DNA of 7,388 bases from Bryobacteraceae bacterium (GCA_030036985.1 JASHSD010000485.1:1-7388), one strand, 5' to 3'. Positions 1 through 6,101 are shown, counted from the stretch's first letter. Numbers and translations are program-made. Notes: generated from the sequence alone by a model not told the origin.

Positions 1-330
1 GCGTGGGGTGCGCTGCCGGGCAGCATGGCATCCGCCTTCGGCGTAGCGCTGGCCGCGAACGTGGTGAACAACCTCCCGGTCGGTCTGGTGGCGGGCAGCG
101 TGCTGCACGGCGCGAAGATTTCGGGCCTGATCCGGAACGCGATCCTTGTGGGCATCGACCTCGGCCCGAATTTGTCGGTCACCGGATCGCTCGCCACCAT
201 CCTCTGGTTGGTGGCGCTGCGACGCGAAGGCGAGAACGTCGGCTTCTTTCAATTCCTGCGCTATGGCGTCGTGATGATGGCGCCGGCCTTGGCTTTGTCG
301 GTGCTCGCGCTGGGGATTACGGGCCGTTGA
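1..330 (+). CDS. ArsB/NhaD family arsenical pump membrane protein (C-terminal part, cut by window start)
   Basis: Frame 1 is open from the first base to the TGA ending at 330. It gives the last 109 residues of an integral membrane permease; the start lies outside the window. The protein matches the C-terminal end of the ArsB/NhaD ion-transporter family, which exports arsenite across the inner membrane, alone or with the ArsA ATPase. Visible family signatures are NVVNNLPVGL (residues 20-29 of the visible part), then DLGPNLSVTGSLATILWL (53-70), the usual discontinuous-helix motif, and a last hydrophobic helix at about 88-105. A short basic/acidic loop (RREGE) separates the last two helices. No arsR, arsC or arsA is visible downstream; the next gene is convergent. 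An NhaD-like or other SLC13-type anion permease is the alternative, but the GPNLSVTGSLAT stretch favours ArsB. Confidence 0.9.
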   Translation, partial: AWGALPGSMASAFGVALAANVVNNLPVGLVAGSVLHGAKISGLIRNAILVGIDLGPNLSVTGSLATILWLVALRREGENVGFFQFLRYGVVMMAPALALSVLALGITGR

Positions 331-349
331 CCAATCCCGCCGCGACGCA

Positions 350-381
350 ACCGATCCGAGCCGCGACGGTCACGGATCGGT
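350..381. terminator. Hairpin between convergent genes (candidate terminator overlapping a repeat copy)
   Basis: ACCGATCCG at 350-358 is exactly complementary to CGGATCGGT at 373-381, giving a 9-bp stem with a 14-base loop. It sits in the 55-base gap between the convergent arsenical pump and SHOCT genes, where a bidirectional terminator is expected. There is no T-run on either side, so intrinsic termination is uncertain. The loop and right arm carry a copy of the dispersed repeat (355-381). Confidence 0.45.
355..381 (+). repeat. Dispersed GAGCCGCGAC-type intergenic repeat, copy A
   Basis: By hand alignment 22 of 27 bases match the copy at 6075-6101, including an exact TCCGAGCCGCGAC at the left end and CGGT at the right. 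It lies wholly between two convergent genes. Other copies are at 1868-1924, 4382-4393 and 6012-6101. Confidence 0.6.
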
Positions 382-385
382 GGGT

Positions 386-1159
386 TCATAGCCGTTCCAG
401 CAATTCCGACTTCTTTGCGGCGAATTCGTCGTCCGAGATGACGCCTTTCCTGCGCAACTCGGCGAGGCGTTCAAGCTTGGTGAAGATATCGTCGGCCTGA
501 GTCTCGGAGCCGAAGATAGGCGTGCGCCTGCCGACCAGAATGTCGCGCGGCCGTTCATTGCCTTCGCCGTTCGACACGCCCCGTAATTCCGCCAGCCGGA
601 CCGGGCCGTGCTGACTGATGAACGTTAACGACGCATCTAAGCCCTGCTGTTGGGCGATGCCGCAGATTTCGTAATCTCCCGTGTCATAGACGAAAACACG
701 GCCGCCGATGCGGATGGCCAATCTTCGCGCCGACCGAAACCACGCATAGCTGAGATTCTTCTGGGACCCGCTGGAGCTTGGGATTCCGAGTTCGGGATCC
801 CACCACGCGCCGCCGGAGAAACCTGCCGAGGGGACAAACAGACTGAATTCCCCGCTCGCGCCCCGCTGTTCGGAGCTTTCCCGCTTTGCCAGATCGGCCA
901 ATTCGGCGCAGAGTCCCTCGACGCGCGCTCTCAAAGCTTCGTTGAACCCATCGCCGATCATGGCCGCACGGCCGCGGGACCATTGTCCCGCGCCGCCGAG
1001 ATCGGGATGGCTGAACTGCGCCGTGTCCCCGTTGCCGCGCAACAGGGCCTCCAGCAGCGTCATTACCGCTTCGGCGCCAACTCCGTATTTTTGCCCGAGG
1101 TATTCGACTATCTTCACGCCTTGCTGGGTTAACGGGTCCATAAGATCAAGCCGAGACAT
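386..1159 (-). CDS. SHOCT domain-containing protein
   Basis: The protein has 257 residues from the ATG at 1159. The C-terminus (about 225-255, IFTKLERLAELRRKGVISDD then EFAAKKSELLERL) is a clear SHOCT domain, a short helical module found at the ends of many bacterial proteins and thought to mediate oligomerisation or binding. The N-terminal part (LTQQGVKIVEYLGQKYGV, then AVMTLLEALLRGNG, FSHPDLGGAGQW and MIGDGFNEALRARVEGLC) resembles a recurrent uncharacterised N-terminal region of SHOCT proteins. The middle (about 138-185, YAWFRSARRLAIRIGGRVFV then YDTGDYEICGIAQQQ) looks beta-rich. No signal peptide or membrane helix is seen, so it is probably cytoplasmic. Function is unknown. The start is uncertain: the same frame is open to a TTG at 1213, and a second ATG at 1141 (MDPLTQQG) fits the family N-terminus about as well. 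None has a good Shine-Dalgarno; a G-run lies about 15 bases before the 1159 ATG. It is divergent from the WbuC-like gene. Confidence 0.85.
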   Translation of the reverse strand: MSRLDLMDPLTQQGVKIVEYLGQKYGVGAEAVMTLLEALLRGNGDTAQFSHPDLGGAGQWSRGRAAMIGDGFNEALRARVEGLCAELADLAKRESSEQRGASGEFSLFVPSAGFSGGAWWDPELGIPSSSGSQKNLSYAWFRSARRLAIRIGGRVFVYDTGDYEICGIAQQQGLDASLTFISQHGPVRLAELRGVSNGEGNERPRDILVGRRTPIFGSETQADDIFTKLERLAELRRKGVISDDEFAAKKSELLERL

Positions 1160-1308
1160 CAAGCCGAAATACAGCCCCCCAACCGGCTTGGGCGTCAGCT
1201 TGCTCGCCGACAACGGGATAAGAGCAACAGAATTGCCAGTCTTCGTATCGAACGGGAAACAGAGGCGATTCGCGCCGGAAGCCGAAAAAGCCAGGAGCGC
1301 CCAGGGAC

Positions 1309-1314
1309 GATAAT
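1309..1314 (+). promoter_or_regulatory. Candidate -10 box (GATAAT) close to the cupin start codon
   Basis: GATAAT lies only 6 bases before the ATG at 1321, which would put the transcription start at or near the start codon. No convincing -35 is seen 16-18 bases upstream. The same close spacing occurs for the DUF885 gene, which gives this weak site some support. Confidence 0.3.
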
Positions 1315-1320
1315 CGAAGC

Positions 1321-1830
1321 ATGGAATCTGAAACCGCGCCGCCGGTCACTCCCATCTCAACCAGCCTGTTCAATGCCGTCGCCGAACGCGCCGCGGCGTC
1401 GCCCCGCCTGCGCATGAACCACAATTTTCATTCCGGCCCCGAGGACAATCCCCATCGCTTCCTGAATGTCCTGCTGGCCGGCACTTACATACAGCCGCAC
1501 CGTCACGCCAATCCCCCGAAACCCGAGTCATTCCTGGTTCTGGAAGGCGCCGCGGACGTGATCATCTTCAACGACAACGGCGCCGTGATCAAGCGATATC
1601 GTCTCGGCGTCGATGCGGGGTCCAATTCCGAGAAAGACCGGCTCTGGGGCGTCGACATCGCGCCCGGCGTATGGCACACCATCCTTCCCCGCACTGCGCG
1701 CGTCGTCTGTTTCGAAGTAAAGCCAGGTCCGTGGCAGCCCGCCGGCGATAAGGAATTCGCCCCATGGGCGCCCGCTGAGAAAGACCCGGGAGCCGCCGCT
1801 TACGGCAAAGCCCTGCTCGAATGTGCTTGA
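1321..1830 (+). CDS. WbuC family cupin fold metalloprotein
   Basis: The protein has 169 residues and is complete. It is a single-domain cupin of the WbuC type, a family first named from an O-antigen cluster and of unknown reaction. Family marks in order are LRMNHNFHSG (30-39), NPHRFLNVLLAGTYIQPHRH (43-62), PPKPESFLVLEG (65-76), GVDIAPGVWHT (110-120) and EFAPWAPAEKDP (145-156). Likely metal ligands are His60, His62, Glu69 and His119, the usual cupin 3-His/1-Glu set, so a bound divalent metal is expected. There is no signal peptide, so it is probably cytoplasmic. No glycosyltransferase or sugar-nucleotide gene is nearby, so an O-antigen role is not supported here; it stands alone between a divergent SHOCT gene and a repeat-bearing gap. 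The start at 1321 places the first conserved block at the expected distance. There is no clear Shine-Dalgarno; an AGGGA about 13 bases upstream is too far to be convincing. Confidence 0.9.
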   Translation: MESETAPPVTPISTSLFNAVAERAAASPRLRMNHNFHSGPEDNPHRFLNVLLAGTYIQPHRHANPPKPESFLVLEGAADVIIFNDNGAVIKRYRLGVDAGSNSEKDRLWGVDIAPGVWHTILPRTARVVCFEVKPGPWQPAGDKEFAPWAPAEKDPGAAAYGKALLECA

Positions 1831-1867
1831 GTACTAATCACCTGTCGCAGAATAGCCCGTTCAACCA

Positions 1868-1924
1868 CTCCCTTGCGGTCATGGCTTGGAAGCCCATTCC
1901 GAGCCGCGCGCGCAAGCAAGCGGT
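1868..1924. repeat. Inverted pair of the dispersed repeat (REP/BIME-like), copies B1 and B2
   Basis: Bases 1868-1891 are a reverse-orientation copy, starting CTCCCTTGCGGTC, and 1896-1924 a forward copy, starting ATTCCGAGCCGCG. The forward copy matches 25 of 29 bases of 6073-6101. The two face each other across GCCC/A and can fold into a 24-position stem with 17 Watson-Crick and 2 G-U pairs. The element follows the cupin stop codon by 37 bases and may also act as a transcript end or 3' stabiliser for that gene. Confidence 0.65.
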
Positions 1925-1947
1925 TTTGCGCAAAGGGGATTCGTTAT

Positions 1948-1977
1948 TTGGTGATACGTCCTTACTTCCCGTATAAT
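1948..1977 (+). promoter_or_regulatory. Candidate sigma70-type promoter of the DUF885 gene
   Basis: A perfect TATAAT is at 1972-1977, preceded after 18 bases by TTGGTG (1948-1953; the TTG of the -35 consensus is kept, the rest is weak). The predicted transcription start is at about 1984, adjacent to the ATG at 1985, which implies a leaderless message unless translation starts downstream. No Shine-Dalgarno is present before 1985. Confidence 0.5.
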
Positions 1978-1984
1978 TCGGGCA

Positions 1985-3763
1985 ATGCGATCGTGCGTTC
2001 TTGTTGTACTGTTGCTCACGATATCCATGGCCTGCTCCCGCAAATCCGCGCCGTCGGACTTCGGCAAAACTGCCGAAGAGTTCGTCTATAAAACGCTGTC
2101 GTTTTCGCCCGTCACGGCCTCCGGCCAGGGCCTGCACAAATACAACGGCCAGGACTTTGACCGCGACCTGGACGACATCAGCTCCCGCGCCATTCAGAAG
2201 CAGCGGGATTATTACATCGATCTGCACAAGCGCATGGAGGCAATGGACAAGAACGCGCTCACGCCTGAAGACCGGGCCGATTACGATATCGTCGACACCC
2301 AGATCGGCCTCGCCTTGTTCGATCTGGATATCGCGCAGTCGTGGCGCCACAGTCCGCAATCTTACGTCGAACTCCTGGGGTCGGCGCTCTTCAATCCCTT
2401 CGTTCTCGAATACGCGGCGAAGCCCGAGCGCTACCAATCGATCATTGCGCGCCTGCAAAAGACGCCGGATTTCATGCGCACGGCGCAGCGCCAGCTTTTC
2501 GCAGTGCCGCCCATCTGGGCGCAGGTGGCGAAAGAAGAAAACGACGGCAACATCGATCTGATTGATAAGACACTACGCGCCGGCGTTCCTGCCGAAGAGA
2601 AGCAGGCGTTCGACGATGCCGCCGCAGCCGCGATCGCGTCCCTGAAGGAGTTCAACCTCTTCCTCGAAAACGATCTCCCGCATCGCGGTCCCCCCAATGC
2701 GGACAGGCGTCTGGGCGCCGAACACTACGCCGCCAAATTCAAGCTGAGCCTCGCCACGGACCGCACGCCGGACCAGGTGCTCGACGATGCGCAAACGCGT
2801 CTGAAGCAGGTCCGGGCGGAGATGCTGCAGCTTTCATTGCCGCTGCACAAGACCATGTTTCCGGATCACGGCGATCACGCCGAATTACAGGGCGTGACGC
2901 GCGAAAACAAGGTCATCCGGGAGGTGCTTGATCGCATCGCCGAAAAGCACTCCACGCCCGCGAGCTATATGGACGATGCGCGCAAAGATCTCGACGAAGC
3001 GCGTAATTTCGTGCGCGCGAAAAACCTGCTCACCCTGCCCCAGGCAAGCAATCTGCAGGTGATTCCGACACCGGAATTCGAGCGCGGCATCTATGGCGTG
3101 GGCGGCTTCAATCCCGCGCCCGTACTCGAACCGAAACTCGGGGCTTTCTTCTGGATTACGCCGATTCCCGCCGATTGGCCGAAGAGCCGCATCGAATCGA
3201 AGTTGAGGGAATACAACATTTACAACCTGCAGCTGCTGGTGATCCACGAAGCCATGCCGGGGCATTACGTTCAGTTCGAGATCGCGAATGATGTCCAGCC
3301 CGCGGCGCGCCGCGTGTTGCGCGCGCTTTACGGTAACGGCGCATACGAGGAAGGCTGGGCGCAGTATGTGACGCAGGTGATGCTGGACGAAGGCTACCTT
3401 GATCATTCGCCCGAACTGCGGCTCACACTGCTCAAACAGGAACTGCGCGTGGACGCGAACGCCATCATCGACATCCTCATGCAGACCAACCGCATGACCG
3501 ATGCTCAGGCCATGGACCTGATGGAAAACTCCACATTCCAGGAACACGAGGAAGCCGTCGCCAAGCTGCAGCGCGTGAAGCTCTCGTCGGCGCAGCTTCC
3601 CATGTACTTCGTGGGCTGGCGCGACTGGCTGCGCCTCCGCGAACTGGAGAAACAAATACAGGGCGCATCCTTCAATTTGCACGATTTTCACGATCGGGCG
3701 TTGAAGGAAGGCGCCGTCCCGGTGCCGGTGCTGGCGCGGCTGCTCACGGGCAAGGGATTCTGA
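1985..3763 (+). CDS. DUF885 family protein with HExxGH metallopeptidase-like motif, probable lipoprotein
   Basis: The protein has 592 residues, a usual length for DUF885 proteins, a gluzincin-like family mostly without a known substrate. The putative zinc site is HEAMPGH (His421, Glu422, His427), with YEEGWAQYV following (Glu456 a likely third ligand). Other marks are the run-up FFWITPIP (388-395) and NIYNLQLLVIHEAMPGHY, and the C-terminal QLPMYFVGWRDWLRLRE (537-553). The N-terminus MRSCVLVVLLLTISMAC is a short basic/hydrophobic signal, and Cys17 is a possible lipidation site, though the residue at -3 is Ser rather than the usual Leu. An exported, membrane-anchored peptidase is therefore inferred. 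This start is preferred because it retains the signal segment; the next ATG (Met15) would remove it. lepB follows after 37 bases on the same strand. The family match is secure; peptidase activity and lipidation are inferred. Confidence 0.93.
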   Translation: MRSCVLVVLLLTISMACSRKSAPSDFGKTAEEFVYKTLSFSPVTASGQGLHKYNGQDFDRDLDDISSRAIQKQRDYYIDLHKRMEAMDKNALTPEDRADYDIVDTQIGLALFDLDIAQSWRHSPQSYVELLGSALFNPFVLEYAAKPERYQSIIARLQKTPDFMRTAQRQLFAVPPIWAQVAKEENDGNIDLIDKTLRAGVPAEEKQAFDDAAAAAIASLKEFNLFLENDLPHRGPPNADRRLGAEHYAAKFKLSLATDRTPDQVLDDAQTRLKQVRAEMLQLSLPLHKTMFPDHGDHAELQGVTRENKVIREVLDRIAEKHSTPASYMDDARKDLDEARNFVRAKNLLTLPQASNLQVIPTPEFERGIYGVGGFNPAPVLEPKLGAFFWITPIPADWPKSRIESKLREYNIYNLQLLVIHEAMPGHYVQFEIANDVQPAARRVLRALYGNGAYEEGWAQYVTQVMLDEGYLDHSPELRLTLLKQELRVDANAIIDILMQTNRMTDAQAMDLMENSTFQEHEEAVAKLQRVKLSSAQLPMYFVGWRDWLRLRELEKQIQGASFNLHDFHDRALKEGAVPVPVLARLLTGKGF

Positions 3764-3769
3764 GCGCGA

Positions 3770-3775
3770 TATAAT
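3770..3775 (+). promoter_or_regulatory. Candidate -10 box (TATAAT) for lepB
   Basis: A perfect TATAAT begins 7 bases after the DUF885 stop codon. The predicted transcription start is at about 3782, leaving an 18-20-base leader with no Shine-Dalgarno before the ATG at 3801. No good -35 is seen in the end of the DUF885 gene. A 10-base palindrome, GTTTCGAAAC (3789-3798), lies in the leader; its role, if any, is unknown. lepB may be expressed both from here and by read-through. Confidence 0.4.
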
Positions 3776-3800
3776 CCGACTGGGCTTCGTTTCGAAACTG

Positions 3801-4370
3801 ATGGAAGACCATCCCGTCCTCCCGCCGCCCAGCCATCCCCCCGATTCTTCGAGAGGTTTGCGCGCGCTGTCCCTGCTGCGCGATATCGCGGTTTCCATCG
3901 TGCTCGCGGTGGTTCTGATCGTTTTCATCTACCAGCCGGTCAAGGTGGAAGGCACCAGCATGATGCCCGGTTTGACCGATCAGGAACGCATCTTCATCAA
4001 CAAGTACACCTACAAACTGGGCGCGGGATCGATCGCCCGCGAAGATCTCGTGGTGTTCCATTTTCCGCTCGATCCGAGCCAGTCGTATATAAAGCGCGTC
4101 ATCGGGCTGCCCGGAGATTACGTCGAGATCAGGGACGGAACGGTCTACGTGAACAGTAAAGTGCTGGACGAGCCGTATGTTCCGGAAGAGTACCGCGACC
4201 ATATGTCGATGGCGAAAGAAGTAGTGCCCGTGGATCACTACTTCGTGCTGGGCGATCACCGCAGTTCGTCGAACGACAGCCGCTCCTGGGGGTTCGTCGA
4301 ACGCAAGGAGATTTACGGCAAGGCGGTATTCGTTTACTGGCCGCCGGATAAAATCGGCCCGGTTCGGTAA
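3801..4370 (+). CDS. lepB: Signal peptidase I
   Basis: The 189-residue membrane serine protease removes signal peptides from exported proteins on the outer face of the cytoplasmic membrane. It uses a Ser/Lys dyad: Ser53 in GTSMMPGL (51-58) and Lys99 in YIKRVIGLPGD (96-106). Further S26-family boxes are EDLVVFHFP (81-89) and the C-terminal GDHRSSSNDSRSWG (151-164). One transmembrane helix at about 29-45 precedes the catalytic domain. The first 20 residues are Pro/Ser-rich and presumably cytoplasmic. The length suits the short single-helix type; the two-helix E. coli enzyme is much longer. All key residues are present, so it should be active. It lies 37 bases after the DUF885 gene, whose product is itself a likely export substrate, but lipoproteins are cut by signal peptidase II, so the pairing need not be functional. 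It converges on the carboxyltransferase gene. Confidence 0.96.
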   Translation: MEDHPVLPPPSHPPDSSRGLRALSLLRDIAVSIVLAVVLIVFIYQPVKVEGTSMMPGLTDQERIFINKYTYKLGAGSIAREDLVVFHFPLDPSQSYIKRVIGLPGDYVEIRDGTVYVNSKVLDEPYVPEEYRDHMSMAKEVVPVDHYFVLGDHRSSSNDSRSWGFVERKEIYGKAVFVYWPPDKIGPVR

Positions 4371-4381
4371 CACGCCGGCTT

Positions 4382-4393
4382 TTCCGAGCCGCG
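4382..4393 (+). repeat. Dispersed repeat core, partial copy C
   Basis: TTCCGAGCCGCG is an exact 12-base match to positions 1897-1908, 6058-6069 and 6074-6085. The rest of the unit is not conserved. It sits 11 bases after the lepB stop codon, in the gap before the convergent carboxyltransferase gene. Confidence 0.5.
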
Positions 4394-4406
4394 CTGCATT
4401 TTGGAC

Positions 4407-4429
4407 ACGCGACTTTAGTTTAGTCGCGT
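4407..4429. terminator. Candidate bidirectional terminator hairpin between lepB and the carboxyltransferase gene
   Basis: ACGCGACT (4407-4414) is exactly complementary to AGTCGCGT (4422-4429), with a 7-base TTAGTTT loop. On the plus strand it is followed by the pyrimidine-rich CTTCCTGTTCC, and on the minus strand by GTCCAAAA. Neither side has a strong U-tract. Its place between two convergent stop codons (4370 and 4443) supports a terminator role for both genes. Confidence 0.6.
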
Positions 4430-4442
4430 CTTCCTGTTCCGC

Positions 4443-5987
4443 TTACAACGGAATATTTCCGTGCTTCTTCTTCGGCATCGTATCCACCTTGGTCTCGAGC
4501 ATCCGCAACGCACGAATCAGCCGCTCGCGCGTTTCATGCGGCTCGATCACGTCGTCGATATATCCGTGTTCGGCGGCAACGAACGGACTCGCGAACCGGT
4601 CGTTGAACTCCGCTATCTTCCGCGCCCGCAAATCGCCATCGTTCCCCGCCAGTTCGCGCCGATAAACGATATTGACCGCGCCCTCCGCGCCCATCACCGC
4701 GATCTCGGCCGTCGGCCAGGCCAGGTTCACATCCGTACGGATATGCTTCGAACCCATCACACAGTACGCCCCGCCATAAGCCTTGCGCGTGATCACCGTG
4801 ATTTTCGGTACAGTCGCTTCGGCGAACGCGTAGAGCAGCTTCGCGCCATGCCGGATGATGCCGCCGAACTCCTGCTCGGTGCCGGGAAGAAATCCGGGCA
4901 CGTCTTCGAACGTGATCAGCGGAATATTGAACGCGTCGCAGAAACGCACGAAGCGCGCGCCTTTCACCGATGAATTGATGTCGAGGCACCCCGCCAGCAC
5001 CGCGGGCTGATTGGCTACGATGCCCACCGGCCGTCCGTCGAGCCGCGCAAATCCGACCACCAGGTTCTGCGCCCAATGTTCGTGGACTTCGAAAAACCAG
5101 CCGTCGTCCACCACGCGGTGAATCACGTCCTTGATGTCATACGGCAGATTGGATTCGGCCGGCACGATGCTGTCGAGCGCTGGATCGGCGCGATCAATGG
5201 GATCGGCGGGAGCGGTCGAAGCCCTGCGCGGCGTGTCTTCCCGGTTGTTCTGCGGCAGAAAGCTCAGCAGTTCGCGAATCATCTGCAGACACTCGGCGTC
5301 ATTCCGCGCAACGAAGTGGCCCACGCCGCTGACCGAGTTGTGCGTCATCGACCCGCCCAGCTTCTCTTTCGTGACATCCTCGTGCGTGACGGTCTTGATC
5401 ACGTCCGGACCGGTGACGAACATATAGCTGGTGTCGGCCACCATGAAAACGAAATCGGTGATGGCGGGCGAATAGACCGCCCCGCCGGCGCAGGGCCCCA
5501 TGATGGCGGATATCTGCGGCACGACGCCGCTCGCCAGCGTGTTTCGCAGAAAGATGTCGGCATAGCCCGCCAGCGACAGCACGCCCTCCTGAATGCGGGC
5601 GCCGCCGGAATCGTTCAGGCCGATGATGGGCGCGCCGGTCTTCAGCGCGAGATCCATAATCTTGCAGATCTTGCGCGCGTTGGTCTCCGACATGGAGCCG
5701 CCGAAGACGGTGAAGTCGTTGGCGAACACGTAAACGATGCGGCCGTTGATGCGCCCGAAGCCGGTCACGAGGCCGTCGCCCGGAATCACCTGTTCGCTCA
5801 TGCCGAAGTCCCGGCAGCTGTGCTGCACCAGCTTGTCCATCTCTTCGAAGCTGCCTTCGTCGAGCAGCAGGTCGATGCGTTCGCGAACAGCGAGTTTGCC
5901 TTCGCTGTGCTGGCGTTCGCGGCGTTCGGGGCCGCCGCCTTCCTCTGCGGCCGTGTGCCGGCGCCGGAGTTCTTCGAGGCGATTCAT
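4443..5987 (-). CDS. Acyl-CoA carboxylase beta (carboxyltransferase) subunit, propionyl-CoA carboxylase type
   Basis: The complete 514-residue protein has the standard length of PccB/MmdA-type carboxyltransferases. It moves the carboxyl group from carboxybiotin to an acyl-CoA, giving methylmalonyl-CoA from propionyl-CoA or malonyl-CoA from acetyl-CoA, in the cytoplasm and as part of a complex with a biotin carboxylase/biotin carrier subunit. Two crotonase-like halves are visible. The N half has GGARIQEGV (128-136) and GPCAGGAVYSPAITDF (164-179, first oxyanion hole). The C half has DVPGFLPGTEQE (362-373), RKAYGGAYCVMGSK (401-414, second oxyanion hole) and NLAWPTAEIAVMGAEGAVNI (421-440). It ends in KKKHGNIPL, the family's typical tail. 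The residue after AYGGAY is Cys409, where propionyl-specific enzymes usually have Asp, so the preferred acyl-CoA is uncertain. No biotin carboxylase or biotin carrier gene is in the window. There is no clear Shine-Dalgarno before the ATG at 5987. A methylmalonyl-CoA decarboxylase alpha subunit is the main alternative. Confidence 0.94.
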   Translation of the reverse strand: MNRLEELRRRHTAAEEGGGPERRERQHSEGKLAVRERIDLLLDEGSFEEMDKLVQHSCRDFGMSEQVIPGDGLVTGFGRINGRIVYVFANDFTVFGGSMSETNARKICKIMDLALKTGAPIIGLNDSGGARIQEGVLSLAGYADIFLRNTLASGVVPQISAIMGPCAGGAVYSPAITDFVFMVADTSYMFVTGPDVIKTVTHEDVTKEKLGGSMTHNSVSGVGHFVARNDAECLQMIRELLSFLPQNNREDTPRRASTAPADPIDRADPALDSIVPAESNLPYDIKDVIHRVVDDGWFFEVHEHWAQNLVVGFARLDGRPVGIVANQPAVLAGCLDINSSVKGARFVRFCDAFNIPLITFEDVPGFLPGTEQEFGGIIRHGAKLLYAFAEATVPKITVITRKAYGGAYCVMGSKHIRTDVNLAWPTAEIAVMGAEGAVNIVYRRELAGNDGDLRARKIAEFNDRFASPFVAAEHGYIDDVIEPHETRERLIRALRMLETKVDTMPKKKHGNIPL

Positions 5988-6011
5988 CAGCTACAGGCTA
6001 CCGCGCCACTG

Positions 6012-6101
6012 CTGAGCCGCGCCGTTGCTGAGCCGCGACCAAGCCGAGCCGCGACCGTTCCGAGCCGCGACCATTCCGAGCCGCGACCGCAAGGGAGCGG
6101 T
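6012..6101 (+). repeat. Tandem 16-bp repeat array (5 units) ending in a full copy of the dispersed repeat
   Basis: GAGCCGCG occurs at 6014, 6030, 6046, 6062 and 6078, an exact 16-base period. Units run 6012-6027, 6028-6043, 6044-6059, 6060-6075 and 6076-6091, with consensus CYGAGCCGCGACCRTT. The first unit is slightly degenerate (GCC for GACC), and a weaker 14-base relative may precede it at about 5998-6011. The last unit continues into GCAAGGGAGCGGT, the right end of the dispersed repeat. The array occupies the divergent gap between the carboxyltransferase and phosphorylase genes. Confidence 0.8.

Noticed and set aside
3..500. 165-codon plus-strand frame overlapping the arsenical pump
   Set aside because: It is an out-of-frame reading through the pump gene, rich in Arg and Gly; frame 1 carries the transporter motifs and ends at 330.
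650..1132. 160-codon plus-strand frame
   Set aside because: It is antisense to the SHOCT gene, whose conserved blocks span the same bases.
1838..2458. 206-codon minus-strand frame
   Set aside because: It overlaps the inverted repeat and the start of the DUF885 gene in antisense; no family resemblance.
2885..3928. 347-codon open frame on the minus strand
   Set aside because: It lies antisense to the DUF885 gene and the start of lepB, both with clear family motifs. Its translation is low-complexity, rich in His, Arg and Gln, and resembles no family I know; this is typical of shadow frames in GC-rich DNA.
3744..4373. 209-codon minus-strand frame
   Set aside because: It is antisense over the whole lepB gene, which has all signal peptidase I boxes. 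No independent start signal or motif.
6012..6101. CRISPR array in the regularly spaced repeats
   Set aside because: The period is 16 bases with almost no variable spacer, far too short for CRISPR repeat-spacer units, and no cas gene is present.
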